Shown piece after piece: positions 1 through 5,303 of a stretch of DNA of 5,303 nucleotides. Numbering within the stretch: the first letter of the stretch is position 1; every line of letters starts with the position of its first letter. The DNA comes from CALJTV01 sp034435835 (GTDB lineage Bacteria > Chloroflexota > Dehalococcoidia > GIF9 > UBA5629). The stretch is from NCBI GenBank assembly GCA_034435835.1, contig DAOTWF010000029.1, positions 1-5,303 on the forward strand, in the 5' to 3' direction. Position numbers and translations under genes: made by a program. The notes beneath the pieces were generated by a model. It ran no database searches and had not been told where the DNA came from. It saw nothing but the letters and a program-made list of their open reading frames with translations.

Positions 1-312
1 CCCCCCTCACTCTAACTCTCTCCCACCAGGGGAGAGAGAACCTCTTTCCTCTCCCTTGATGGGAGAGGATGAAGGTGAGGGTGAGAGCTCTATATCCCCC
101 CTCACTCTAACTCTCTCCCACCGGGGGAGAGAGAATACAACTCTCCTCTCCCTTGATGGGAGAGGATTAAGGTGAGGGTGAGAGCTCTATATCCCCCCAC
201 ACTCTAACTCTCTCCCACCAGGGGAGAGAGGATGGGAGGGTGACTCTCTCCCACCAGGGGAGAGAGAACCTCTTTCCTCTCCCTTGATGGGAGAGGATTA
301 AGGTGAGGGTGA
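1..312. repeat. Array of hairpin-rich interspersed repeats (two full, two truncated units)
   Basis: Four copies of one repeat lie head to tail. Unit 1 is 1-95, unit 2 is 96-192, unit 3 is 193-243 (3' truncated) and unit 4 is 244-312 (5' truncated). A full unit begins with a C6 run and CTCACTCTAA and ends with GGTGAGGGTGA plus a GAGCTCTATAT spacer. Inside are two perfect hairpins. In unit 1 these are CTCTCTCCC (16-24) with GGGAGAGAG (30-38), and CCTCTCCC (48-55) with GGGAGAGG (61-68). The ends (CCCTCAC and GTGAGGG) are also complementary, so the whole unit is an imperfect palindrome, like a MITE or REP-type element. No transposase is present. Reading frames through the array are low-complexity artefacts. 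A degenerate continuation may reach about 370. Confidence 0.9.
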
Positions 313-509
313 CTGGCGCCCGCCGGCGGAGAGAGGATAGGGTGAGTGACTGTCTCCCGCCGAAGGAGGATGGCTGGAGGTTCATGTCACCAGCTGACAG
401 CAGCGTGGTGGGGGGCAAAGCGGTCACAGCTCGTCCCCTCTGTCGTTTCCGCCCCCCACCATATAGCCGGCTTGCCGGTTGCCGCGATGCAACAACCTGC
501 CGGCCGCTC
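313..509. other. Non-coding region downstream of the capsid gene
   Basis: About 200 bp separate the capsid stop codon from the repeat array. I see no credible gene. The first ~60 bp (329-370) look like a decayed copy of the neighbouring repeat, with GAGAGAGGAT followed by GGGTGAGTGAC. A small symmetric site, TGTCA-N5-TGACA, lies at 385-399, and a short hairpin, GTTGC-N6-GCAAC, at 478-493, about 17 bp past the capsid stop on the minus strand. Neither is followed by a T-run, so a classical intrinsic terminator is not evident. No tail, head-completion or lysis genes follow the capsid gene here. Confidence 0.6.
406..461. repeat. Long inverted repeat with 11-bp perfect arms
   Basis: TGGTGGGGGGC (406-416) is perfectly complementary to GCCCCCCACCA (451-461), with a 34-nt loop. 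AAAGCG and CGTTT just inside the arms could extend the stem after a bulge. The site lies 3' of the capsid gene on the minus strand. It could end or protect that transcript, but no U-run follows, so its role is unknown. Confidence 0.6.
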
Positions 510-1451
510 TTAGTCTTGCACACCTATAAGTGCAGCTCTGCGCTGCACGCAGAAGTCCACCAGGCCCACATACCACTTCAGCCTGTACCTCGTGGCGTCC
601 TTGCCTTCCAGCGAGCCGATGGTCTCAATCTGTATGCCGCCGTTGGTGGCGCCGCAAACTGCGCCCTCGCCGAACTGCAGCGCGTAGATGGTGGAGCAAG
701 TCCCACCCGTCACTGCGGTCTCCACGCCGCCTGTCAGAACGTGGGTATTAAGTATGTAGTCGCTGACTCCTATGGGTATGCCGTTGTAGTACTGTACAAA
801 CTCCCCCAGCTTACCTTCGCCGATTTCCAGGTTGGTGCCTGCGGCCCTGGCCAGCGCTTGTATCTTGCGCCGCGAGCGTTTGCCCATAAGCAGCAAGTCC
901 GGCGGTCCGCCCCTAACCGCGTCTATCAGCTCGTCCAGCTTCGCCAGGGTGAGTGAAGCGCCCATGCCGCCCATAGACACCACCTGCTCCGAGGCCGTGC
1001 CGGTGGCTATAAGCTTGATTAGCCCGTCTATCGAATTGGTGTTTCCTGTCATACCCAGGTAGTTGGTGGTCGTGCCATAAATAAAAGCCCTCTCGAACTC
1101 CAGCCTCAAAGACCTGGCTGCCAGCTCGAGGACGACCGCCTCTATATCCTGTATATTGCTCCTCGTCTGCTTGATGTAGTTGTCCACATCGGCGTTCCTG
1201 CCCAGGACCTTGAGGGTGGCGGTGAGCTGGTCGAACTCCGGTGCCGTGCCGGTCGTCCAGTCGCCGTTGGCTGCGTGCCAGGCGGCGGCAGTGCCTAACT
1301 CCTTCTCCCTGTTGTAGGTCAGAGCGTTACCGTTTATCTCGATGAAGGGTAGCCTCTGAAGTATGGGGCTGTCCCTGATAACGGTCTCGATGACGCCCTG
1401 AAGCAGCACATCGTTTGACAGCTTGGCGGCTTCCGTAAGTGTGATTGCCAT
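510..1451 (-). CDS. Phage major capsid protein (HK97-fold type)
   Basis: This 313-residue protein would form the icosahedral shell of a tailed-phage-like particle. The sequence resembles a family of major capsid proteins known to me from phages and prophages of Chloroflexota and Actinobacteria. Recognisable blocks are the N-terminal LTEAAKLSNDVLLQGVIE, the LQRLPFIEI segment, DADVDNYI-like text near residue 90, the central DLLLMGKRSRRKI stretch and the C-terminal KDATRYRLKWYVGL strand. The length suits an HK97-like subunit without a fused protease or long delta domain, consistent with a separate scaffold gene upstream. The ATG start is preceded by AAGGA with a 7-nt spacer. It is the last gene of the minus-strand block, starting 3 bp after the scaffold stop and ending in TAA. 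The frame is intact. Assignment as a capsid protein is strong; the exact family rests on recall. Confidence 0.9.
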   Translation of the reverse strand: MAITLTEAAKLSNDVLLQGVIETVIRDSPILQRLPFIEINGNALTYNREKELGTAAAWHAANGDWTTGTAPEFDQLTATLKVLGRNADVDNYIKQTRSNIQDIEAVVLELAARSLRLEFERAFIYGTTTNYLGMTGNTNSIDGLIKLIATGTASEQVVSMGGMGASLTLAKLDELIDAVRGGPPDLLLMGKRSRRKIQALARAAGTNLEIGEGKLGEFVQYYNGIPIGVSDYILNTHVLTGGVETAVTGGTCSTIYALQFGEGAVCGATNGGIQIETIGSLEGKDATRYRLKWYVGLVDFCVQRRAALIGVQD

Positions 1452-1454
1452 AGT

Positions 1455-1979
1455 TTATTCCTTTCTCCTTCTGGCCTGTTCCAGGCCCAGTGTTATTTTC
1501 TCCGTGGTGCTCAAGGCTTCCGTGCTTACGGTCCTCACCGGTGCTCCAGCCGGGACAGAGGTCTGCGTGGCCCGTTCTGAGATGGCCTGCTTGATGCTGG
1601 CCACCAGCCTATTAGCCCTCTCAATAGATGCCTTCACCTCCTCAACGGTCGCGCCGTAGATAGCCTCTGCGGGTATCAAAGTATTGGAGGCCGCTGCCAG
1701 CTTCTTAAACTCCTCAACGGCGAAGGCGTAGGCCGCCTTTGCCCCTTCGAAGCTGTTGTTCAGCTCCGCAAGCTGCGCCTTTAGTGCCTCGATATCGGCC
1801 GTCTTGGCCTGGAGCTCCTGCTGGTAGCCGGCTATGGTAGCCTTAAGGTCTTTCGTAGCCTCGTCCACAAGCTGCCGGGCTTTTGCCCTTTCGCCCTCGA
1901 GCTCGGCCTTGACAGTTTCGAGGTCTTCCCGGCTACGGGTGTTGTTCTCGACCTGCAGGGTGTTTGCTTTTTCATTCAA
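1455..1979 (-). CDS. Putative phage scaffold protein (coiled coil)
   Basis: This 174-residue protein is highly charged and rich in Ala, Glu, Lys and Gln. Residues ~15-105 show heptad-like spacing expected of a long coiled coil. A second helical part follows (about 105-140), then a Pro/Ala linker (VPAGAP near 143-148) and a basic tail ending EQARRRKE. Position between portal and major capsid, small size and coiled-coil composition match head scaffolding proteins, which fill the procapsid and bind capsid subunits, often through the C-terminal tail. The start is TTG, chosen because AGAGGAG lies 7 nt upstream and no in-frame ATG gives a similar arrangement. It starts 17 bp after the portal stop and ends 3 bp before the capsid start. 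No protease motif is visible. A minor head protein is the main alternative. Confidence 0.8.
   Translation of the reverse strand: MNEKANTLQVENNTRSREDLETVKAELEGERAKARQLVDEATKDLKATIAGYQQELQAKTADIEALKAQLAELNNSFEGAKAAYAFAVEEFKKLAAASNTLIPAEAIYGATVEEVKASIERANRLVASIKQAISERATQTSVPAGAPVRTVSTEALSTTEKITLGLEQARRRKE
1459..1463 (-). promoter_or_regulatory. Ribosome binding site of the capsid gene
   Basis: AAGGA on the minus strand, 7 nt before the ATG, overlaps the last codons of the scaffold gene. A second purine-rich AAGGAG lies slightly further upstream. The arrangement favours high capsid translation coupled to scaffold translation. Confidence 0.75.
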
Positions 1980-1986
1980 TGCCTAT

Positions 1987-1993
1987 CTCCTCT
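1987..1993 (-). promoter_or_regulatory. Ribosome binding site deciding the TTG start of the scaffold gene
   Basis: AGAGGAG on the minus strand lies 7 nt before TTG at 1979-1977, in the 17-bp gap after the portal stop. It is the reason for choosing the TTG start. Confidence 0.75.
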
Positions 1994-1996
1994 GTT

Positions 1997-3391
1997 TTAT
2001 TCGGTTAAAGCCTCGGCCTCGGTTCCGGCTGTAGTTGCTCTCCCTCTCGAACCGCCTCGTCCGAGGTGGGCACTAAACCTCTGGTTCATCTCAAGTATCC
2101 TGGCCCTCTCCTCGAGCCACCTGTTCAGCTCCGCCTCCGGGTCTCTGATGCCCAGCTCGTCCATAGCTGTCCTTCGGGAATGGACGCCTGACTGCACCAG
2201 CAGGTGCTCATTCTGGGCTAACCTGGCCCTGTCCTGCGGTAGCACCGCGCCCCAGATGACACGGGGCTGAACATCGGTCAAGTCCTCTCCGTTGTATATC
2301 TTATGTAAGGCAAGTATCATGCGGTTCCTAGTGTTATACACCGCGGTGCGTATAATTCTTTTACGTCTCACCTTCTGTAGCAGCGATTGCAGTTCCAATT
2401 CCAGTGCCACGCCTGACAGCTCCCTTTCGATGCCGCCGTAGGCTGCCCTGGGGGCTTCTGAGATGTCGTGAAGGCAACGGTAAATCATATCGATATAGTC
2501 CACGTGCAGCCTGATGCCGCCGCCGGCAAGCAGGTCCAGCAGGTAGGCTCTGGCATCCTCTGGCAGTGTCCACACCTGCCCGGGAGCCACCTTTATTTCC
2601 TCGGCTGACTCAACGCCTTGCAGAACGGCGATGGGGTTTCCCGACACTTCCAGGATGCGTGACAGTTGGGTCAGTGCCCTGTTGAGCTCCCTCTGTGACT
2701 GCATAAGAGCCGGTATGTCGGATACCCCCCAAAAGTGCTTCGGCTGGCGAACGTTGGGAAATATGATAAAGGGTATGAAGCCATAGGGGTTGGACTTGTC
2801 CTCTATGGGGTCGTCGTCCAGATAGAGCGTGAAGCGGTCTTTCGTCCACAGCTCTGTCACCACTGCGGTGTTCCCGGATACCGCTCTGCGGTAAAGCATG
2901 CCGATTTCATCTTTGGTCAGTATGTACCTTGATGCCACCCGCCATACCCTGGACAGGTCATCGCCTACCCACCAGGCGAAAAGGCCTGAAACATCGGGCG
3001 CTGTTATCCGGATGCGCTTCTCCTGTGCGTCCCAAGTGACTTTATAGCAGCCGTCCCCCAGTATCGCGGCGTCTATTTCGGTCTCGTAGTCCAACTGCTG
3101 CAGATTGTTGGAGTCGTAGACATGGTAGATGACCTTCTCGGCCCTGCGTGCTATGTCTCCGGCCCCCTGGGTGTCGTCTGCGGTGGGTGAGGGGTCACAG
3201 GCAAAGTTAATGCCTTCCATGAGGTAGGAAGTAACCTTGTCGACGGCGATTTTGGCATAGTTAAACACCAGCTGGCGGTATTTGGAGCCCCCGGTCCACT
3301 GCTCGCCGTTGTAGAAGTCCAGGTTTGCCCTGTAGGCCGCCAGTCTGGACCTATCGAGCCGGGATAGCGACAATGGGTCGAAGGCGGTCAT
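1997..3391 (-). CDS. Phage portal protein (SPP1 gp6-like)
   Basis: This 464-residue protein would form the dodecameric ring at one capsid vertex, through which DNA enters and leaves. Typical portal landmarks are visible: an N-terminal RANLDFYNGEQW-type segment, VFNYAKIAVDKVTSYLMEG near residues 43-60, the NPYGFIPFIIFPN block near 200, and SQRELNRALTQLSRILEVSGNPI near 232-255. A helical C-terminal half follows, with ALELELQSLLQKVRRKR and a hydrophilic tail. Length fits the SPP1 gp6-like family (usually ~450-500). The ATG overlaps the upstream gene's TGA in an ATGA junction, and GGAGGTG lies 6 nt before the start, so the two are translationally linked. The frame is intact. Its usual partner, the large terminase ATPase that docks on it, is absent from the window. 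Confidence 0.93.
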   Translation of the reverse strand: MTAFDPLSLSRLDRSRLAAYRANLDFYNGEQWTGGSKYRQLVFNYAKIAVDKVTSYLMEGINFACDPSPTADDTQGAGDIARRAEKVIYHVYDSNNLQQLDYETEIDAAILGDGCYKVTWDAQEKRIRITAPDVSGLFAWWVGDDLSRVWRVASRYILTKDEIGMLYRRAVSGNTAVVTELWTKDRFTLYLDDDPIEDKSNPYGFIPFIIFPNVRQPKHFWGVSDIPALMQSQRELNRALTQLSRILEVSGNPIAVLQGVESAEEIKVAPGQVWTLPEDARAYLLDLLAGGGIRLHVDYIDMIYRCLHDISEAPRAAYGGIERELSGVALELELQSLLQKVRRKRIIRTAVYNTRNRMILALHKIYNGEDLTDVQPRVIWGAVLPQDRARLAQNEHLLVQSGVHSRRTAMDELGIRDPEAELNRWLEERARILEMNQRFSAHLGRGGSRGRATTAGTEAEALTE

Positions 3392-3675
3392 CGGTTACAC
3401 CTCCGCCGCCGAGCCGGCCTCGCCTCCTTAAGCGCCCGTTGCACCGTCCTTATGCTGACGCCGAACAGCCCAGCTATGGCGGCAACGCTTTTGCCCTCCT
3501 TTCTCAGCTCCGCCATGCGGGCGGCACGGAGACGCACCTTCAGCCTCTGCCTGCCCCGAGGCACCTCCTCAAGGCACCTCGGCAGCGGGCACTCCAGACA
3601 GGCGGAATATGCCTCACAGCCCTCATCCCGCCACTCCACCTCCTCAGGCAGTAAGTTAAACCACTCAATAACCAC
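3388..3675 (-). CDS. Small Cys-rich helix-turn-helix protein
   Basis: This 95-residue protein has two parts. Residues 20-34 hold four cysteines in a C-x5-C-x2-C-x4-C pattern (AC-LEC-PLPRC), likely binding zinc or another metal. Residues ~54-84 form a homeodomain-like helix-turn-helix (AELRKEGKSVAAIAGLFGVSIRTVQRALK), followed by a very basic tail (RRRRCNR). It occupies the position directly before the portal, where a small terminase subunit often lies, but it may equally be a transcription regulator of the block. The start is GTG at 3675, the first possible in-frame start after an upstream TGA. No good Shine-Dalgarno site precedes it, but a promoter places transcription start within a few bases, suggesting a near-leaderless message. 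Its TGA stop overlaps the portal start. Function is inferred from the fold only. Confidence 0.75.
   Translation of the reverse strand: MVIEWFNLLPEEVEWRDEGCEAYSACLECPLPRCLEEVPRGRQRLKVRLRAARMAELRKEGKSVAAIAGLFGVSIRTVQRALKEARPARRRRCNR
3398..3404 (-). promoter_or_regulatory. Ribosome binding site of the portal gene
   Basis: GGAGGTG on the minus strand, 6 nt before the ATG, lies inside the end of the upstream helix-turn-helix gene. Together with the ATGA stop-start overlap it suggests coupled translation. Confidence 0.8.
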
Positions 3676-3836
3676 AGCCTGTCAATCCTAGCACGAATGT
3701 TCTATTATTTCAAGGGGATTTTGTCGTTTTGGTGGGGTGTGTGGTGCGGGGGTGTAGCCCTGCCCGGGGTGGTGGGGTGGCTGGCGGCTTTGAAGGGCGG
3801 CGCCACGTTTGCGCCGTGGTAGAACTTGACAGGCTG
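3675..3836. repeat. Inverted pair of 11-bp words, possible shared operator
   Basis: TTGACAGGCTG is found on the plus strand at 3826-3836, where it contains the -35 box of the surface-protein promoter. It recurs on the minus strand at 3685-3675, starting at the last base of the -10 box of the phage-block promoter and spanning its expected transcription start. An exact 11-bp match at both divergent promoters suggests a common binding site, perhaps for the neighbouring helix-turn-helix protein. No binding data exist, and coincidence is possible. Confidence 0.4.
3685..3713 (-). promoter_or_regulatory. Candidate sigma70 promoter of the phage-gene block
   Basis: Read on the minus strand, TTGAAA (3713-3708) is followed after exactly 17 bp by TAGGAT (3690-3685). 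These match the -35 and -10 consensus at five and four of six positions. Transcription would begin near 3678, about 3 nt before the GTG start of the helix-turn-helix gene. The whole four-gene block could be one transcript from here. Confidence 0.55.
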
Positions 3837-3854
3837 GCGGGTGGAGAGTATAAA
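3826..3854 (+). promoter_or_regulatory. Near-consensus sigma70 promoter of the surface-protein gene
   Basis: TTGACA (3826-3831) is followed by a 17-bp spacer and TATAAA (3849-3854), almost a perfect housekeeping promoter. The expected transcription start is about 3861-3863, on or beside the ATG at 3863, so the message should be leaderless or nearly so. No usable Shine-Dalgarno site fits between them. This promoter is strong evidence that translation starts at 3863, upstream of the in-frame UGA. Confidence 0.8.
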
Positions 3855-3862
3855 CTTAAGGC

Positions 3863-5167
3863 ATGAAGCATTTAACTTATCTGGGGCTGCTGGTTGCGGC
3901 GCTGTGGCTCCTGCCCGGTGTGGTGAGCGCCCAGAGCGGCTGAGTTGAGGGCGTCTGTCCCACGGTCGTGGGCGAGACCAAGGACTCGGGCAGGGTGGGC
4001 TCGATAGCTACTTTAACCATAGATGCTGGCAACCGCCAGATAGGCGGGCCCTATGAGATTCTGTGGAGCAGCCGACCCATCACCGAGGAGACCACCGACT
4101 TGCTGGTGGTGAAGAAGGGTGAGTTCCCCAGGGAGACCACCAAGATAACCGTCGACTTCACCATACCTGAGGCCGCCTACGGCCGCAACTACGTCCTGTT
4201 CCGCCGCGCCTGGCGTCCGCAGGACCCCTACGGCTTCGCCTTCACCGTGATACCGGATATAAAGGTAAGCCCGACTTCAGGCAGTCCGGGCACGGAAATC
4301 ACCGTAAGGGGCACCGGCTTCCCGGCCAGGAACAAGGAGATCAGGCTCAGCTTCGATGGCAAGGACACCGGGCTGCAGATAACCGCCAGCGAGCTGGGCA
4401 GTTTCACTGTCAAATTCACCGTGCCCGAGACGAACTCGGGCAGGCACGAGCTCAAGGCCTATGTGGAAAACATGTATATAGAGGATACCCGCGCCTTTTT
4501 CGAGGTCACGCCCACAATCAGCCTGGAGCCTAAATTGCCCGAGATCGGCGCCGAGGTAACCGTCAGCGGCAAGGGGTTCGCCGCAGGCAGCCAGGTAACC
4601 ATAAAATACGATGACATAACCATAGCCGGCTCGCCGGTAACCGACCAGAAAGGCAGCTTCAGCCACAAGTTCAAGGTGCCCGAGAGTCCCAAGGAGAAAC
4701 ACATCATCACCGCCACCGACAGGGCGGGCAACACCGCCACCTACGGGCTACCGCTGGAGGACAAGCCGCCGCCGGCGCCGATGCCACTGCACCCCTGCCG
4801 GGGCGAGACCTTCGGGCTCCTCGGCCCGCAGTCCGTCACCTTCAAATGGGAGGCTGTCGAGGACCCCTCCGGAGTCAGCTACACGCTGGAGGTGGGACGG
4901 AATATAAAGGTATGGCCGCCCGTGGCCCTGAGGACGGGCATGACCGGCACCACCTGCGTCATCAACCTGGAGCCGGGGACATACTACTGGCGCGTCAAGG
5001 CGGTGGATGGCGCCGGTAACGAGAGCGGGTGGGAGTACGCGCCCTACCCCTTCAAGGTGGGTGCTCTCTCGGTATGGTACTTGGCGCTGGGCGGACTGCT
5101 GTTTCTGGTGTTATTCATCATCATCCTCAGGATTTTCCTCCAGCGCCTCAGCCAGTACATAAAGTAA
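3863..5167 (+). CDS. Exported IPT/TIG and FN3-like membrane-anchored protein with in-frame UGA at codon 27
   Basis: The reading frame has 434 codons if the UGA at 3941-3943 is read through. Residues 1-23 form a classical signal peptide: MKH, a hydrophobic core and a VSA cleavage site before Gln24. UGA is codon 27, and the frame then stays open. Residues ~36-132 are a beta-rich domain, and two IPT/TIG Ig-like domains start near Ile133 and Ile219, each with a G-T/K-GF motif. A proline-rich linker (~299-306) leads to a fibronectin-III-like domain (~318-399, YYWRVKAVDGAGNESGW). A membrane helix spans ~402-426, with a short cytoplasmic tail. The product should be anchored outside the cell membrane, probably for adhesion or matrix binding, with substrate unknown. 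Consensus promoter and signal peptide are in frame with the rest, so this looks like one gene. The UGA may encode selenocysteine, be a recent nonsense mutation (pseudogene) or be an error. Domain reading is firm; functional status is open. Confidence 0.75.
3941..3978 (+). promoter_or_regulatory. In-frame UGA with SECIS-like hairpin
   Basis: UGA is at 3941-3943. Twenty nucleotides later a GGUC loop (3964-3967) caps a perfect 5-bp stem, CCCAC (3959-3963) with GUGGG (3968-3972). Below a 2x2 internal loop, GUCU (3953-3956) pairs with AGAC (3975-3978). Bacterial SECIS elements sit just downstream of the UGA, with a short apical loop carrying a G in its first two positions; E. coli fdhF has GGUC within its loop at nearly the same distance. 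U3958 could bulge as in that element, though two base pairs lower. This is a structural fit only. Confidence 0.4.
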
Positions 5168-5209
5168 CCCCGGGACCCAAGGCAGAGGTCTCATTCTCAC
5201 CCTTACTTT

Positions 5210-5303
5210 CACCCTCACCTTCATCCTCTCCCATCAAGGGAGAGGAGATGAGGGAGAGGAAAGGTGTTCTCTCTCCCCCGGTGGGAGAGAGTTAGAGTGA
5301 GGG
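5210..5303. repeat. Inverted copy of the left-end repeat
   Basis: The reverse complement matches a full unit of the 1-312 array: CCCTCACTCTAA at its outer end, then both hairpins. In plus-strand order these are CCTCTCCC (5225-5232) with GGGAGAGG (5238-5245), and CTCTCTCCC (5269-5277) with GGGAGAGAG (5283-5291). It carries ~13 extra bases between the hairpins, apparently a partial duplication of the CTCTCC text. It begins 43 bp after the surface-protein stop, and its hairpins may serve as that gene's transcript end, though no T-run is seen. The 5168-5209 spacer holds nothing else recognisable. Confidence 0.88.

Larger units (their letters stand above)
3676..3862. other. Divergent intergenic regulatory region
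   Basis: This 187-bp gap separates the minus-strand phage block from the plus-strand surface-protein gene. It holds both promoters and most of the two inverted TTGACAGGCTG words. The plus strand is very G-rich between 3731 and 3780, with G runs of four or five at 3734-3737, 3748-3752, 3766-3769 and 3774-3777. A hairpin, CGGCGC (3798-3803) with GCGCCG (3811-3816) and a 7-nt loop, lies about 10 bp upstream of the plus-strand -35 box. I see no gene or tRNA here. Confidence 0.65.

Noticed and set aside
1..312. CRISPR array
   Set aside because: Units are near-identical along their whole length with no unique spacers of constant size, and no cas genes are present.
167..523. Minus-strand open frame (118 codons) through the repeat array
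   Set aside because: Its sequence is translated repeat (LPWWERV and SHQGRGKR text repeated) and it overlaps the capsid end; it is low-complexity without gene signals.
303..956. Long plus-strand open frame (217 codons) across the capsid region
   Set aside because: It is antisense to a clearly recognisable capsid gene, has no ribosome site or domain, and starts in repeat DNA.
3325..3654. Plus-strand open frames opposite the helix-turn-helix gene
   Set aside because: They are antisense to a protein with a clear fold and Cys motif, and lack ribosome sites.
3650..3685. TTGACA on the minus strand (3685-3680) as the -35 box of a second promoter
   Set aside because: No good -10 box follows at 16-18 bp, and the start would fall inside the helix-turn-helix gene; the TTGAAA/TAGGAT pair upstream fits better.
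3388..3943. Genome-wide recoding of UGA as an amino acid
   Set aside because: The helix-turn-helix gene ends with UGA in an ATGA overlap typical of a normal stop, and the other genes end in TAA with no internal UGA.
4277..4702. Minus-strand open frames (141 and 93 codons) opposite the surface protein
   Set aside because: They mirror the codon pattern of the IPT/TIG domains on the opposite strand and have no start signals or recognisable domains.
3968..5167. Independent start of the surface protein at GTG 3968, downstream of the UGA
   Set aside because: No ribosome site precedes this GTG, the GTG lies inside the hairpin stem, and the product would lose the signal peptide that sits in frame behind a consensus promoter. 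It remains possible only if the gene is broken.

Overview
The window is a short, GC-rich stretch of probably bacterial DNA. It holds a compact block of tailed-phage head genes on the minus strand next to one secreted, membrane-anchored surface-type protein on the plus strand. Related hairpin-rich repeats lie at both ends. The phage proteins, the IPT/TIG plus fibronectin-III-like surface protein and the repeat style remind me of Chloroflexota (Dehalococcoidia-like). That placement is recall and inference, not a search result.

Layout: 1-312 is an array of two full and two truncated copies of a ~80-97 bp repeat built from two perfect hairpins. Positions 313-509 are non-coding, with one long-armed inverted repeat. 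On the minus strand, in transcription order, lie a small Cys-rich helix-turn-helix protein (3675-3388), an SPP1 gp6-like portal protein (3391-1997), a coiled-coil scaffold-like protein (1979-1455, TTG start) and an HK97-fold-type major capsid protein (1451-510). These four genes are tightly packed, with a 4-bp overlap and 17-bp and 3-bp gaps. The last three have good ribosome binding sites, and all four frames are intact. A plausible sigma70 promoter sits directly upstream of the first. Positions 3676-3862 are a divergent intergenic region. On the plus strand a near-perfect sigma70 promoter (TTGACA, 17 bp, TATAAA) drives a 434-codon gene (3863-5167). It encodes a signal peptide, Ig-like domains and a C-terminal membrane helix. 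An inverted copy of the repeat fills 5210-5303.

Two things stand out. First, the surface-protein gene has an in-frame UGA at codon 27, just after the predicted signal-peptide cleavage site, followed 20 nt later by a hairpin with a GGUC loop that fits the geometry of a bacterial SECIS element. Selenocysteine insertion, a nonsense mutation and an assembly error are all possible. Second, the phage block could build a shell with a portal, but the window has no large terminase, maturation protease, head-completion or tail genes. It is therefore a decayed prophage, a fragment cut at assembly repeats, or a domesticated or satellite capsid module. An 11-bp word (TTGACAGGCTG) occurs in inverted orientation at both divergent promoters and may link their control.
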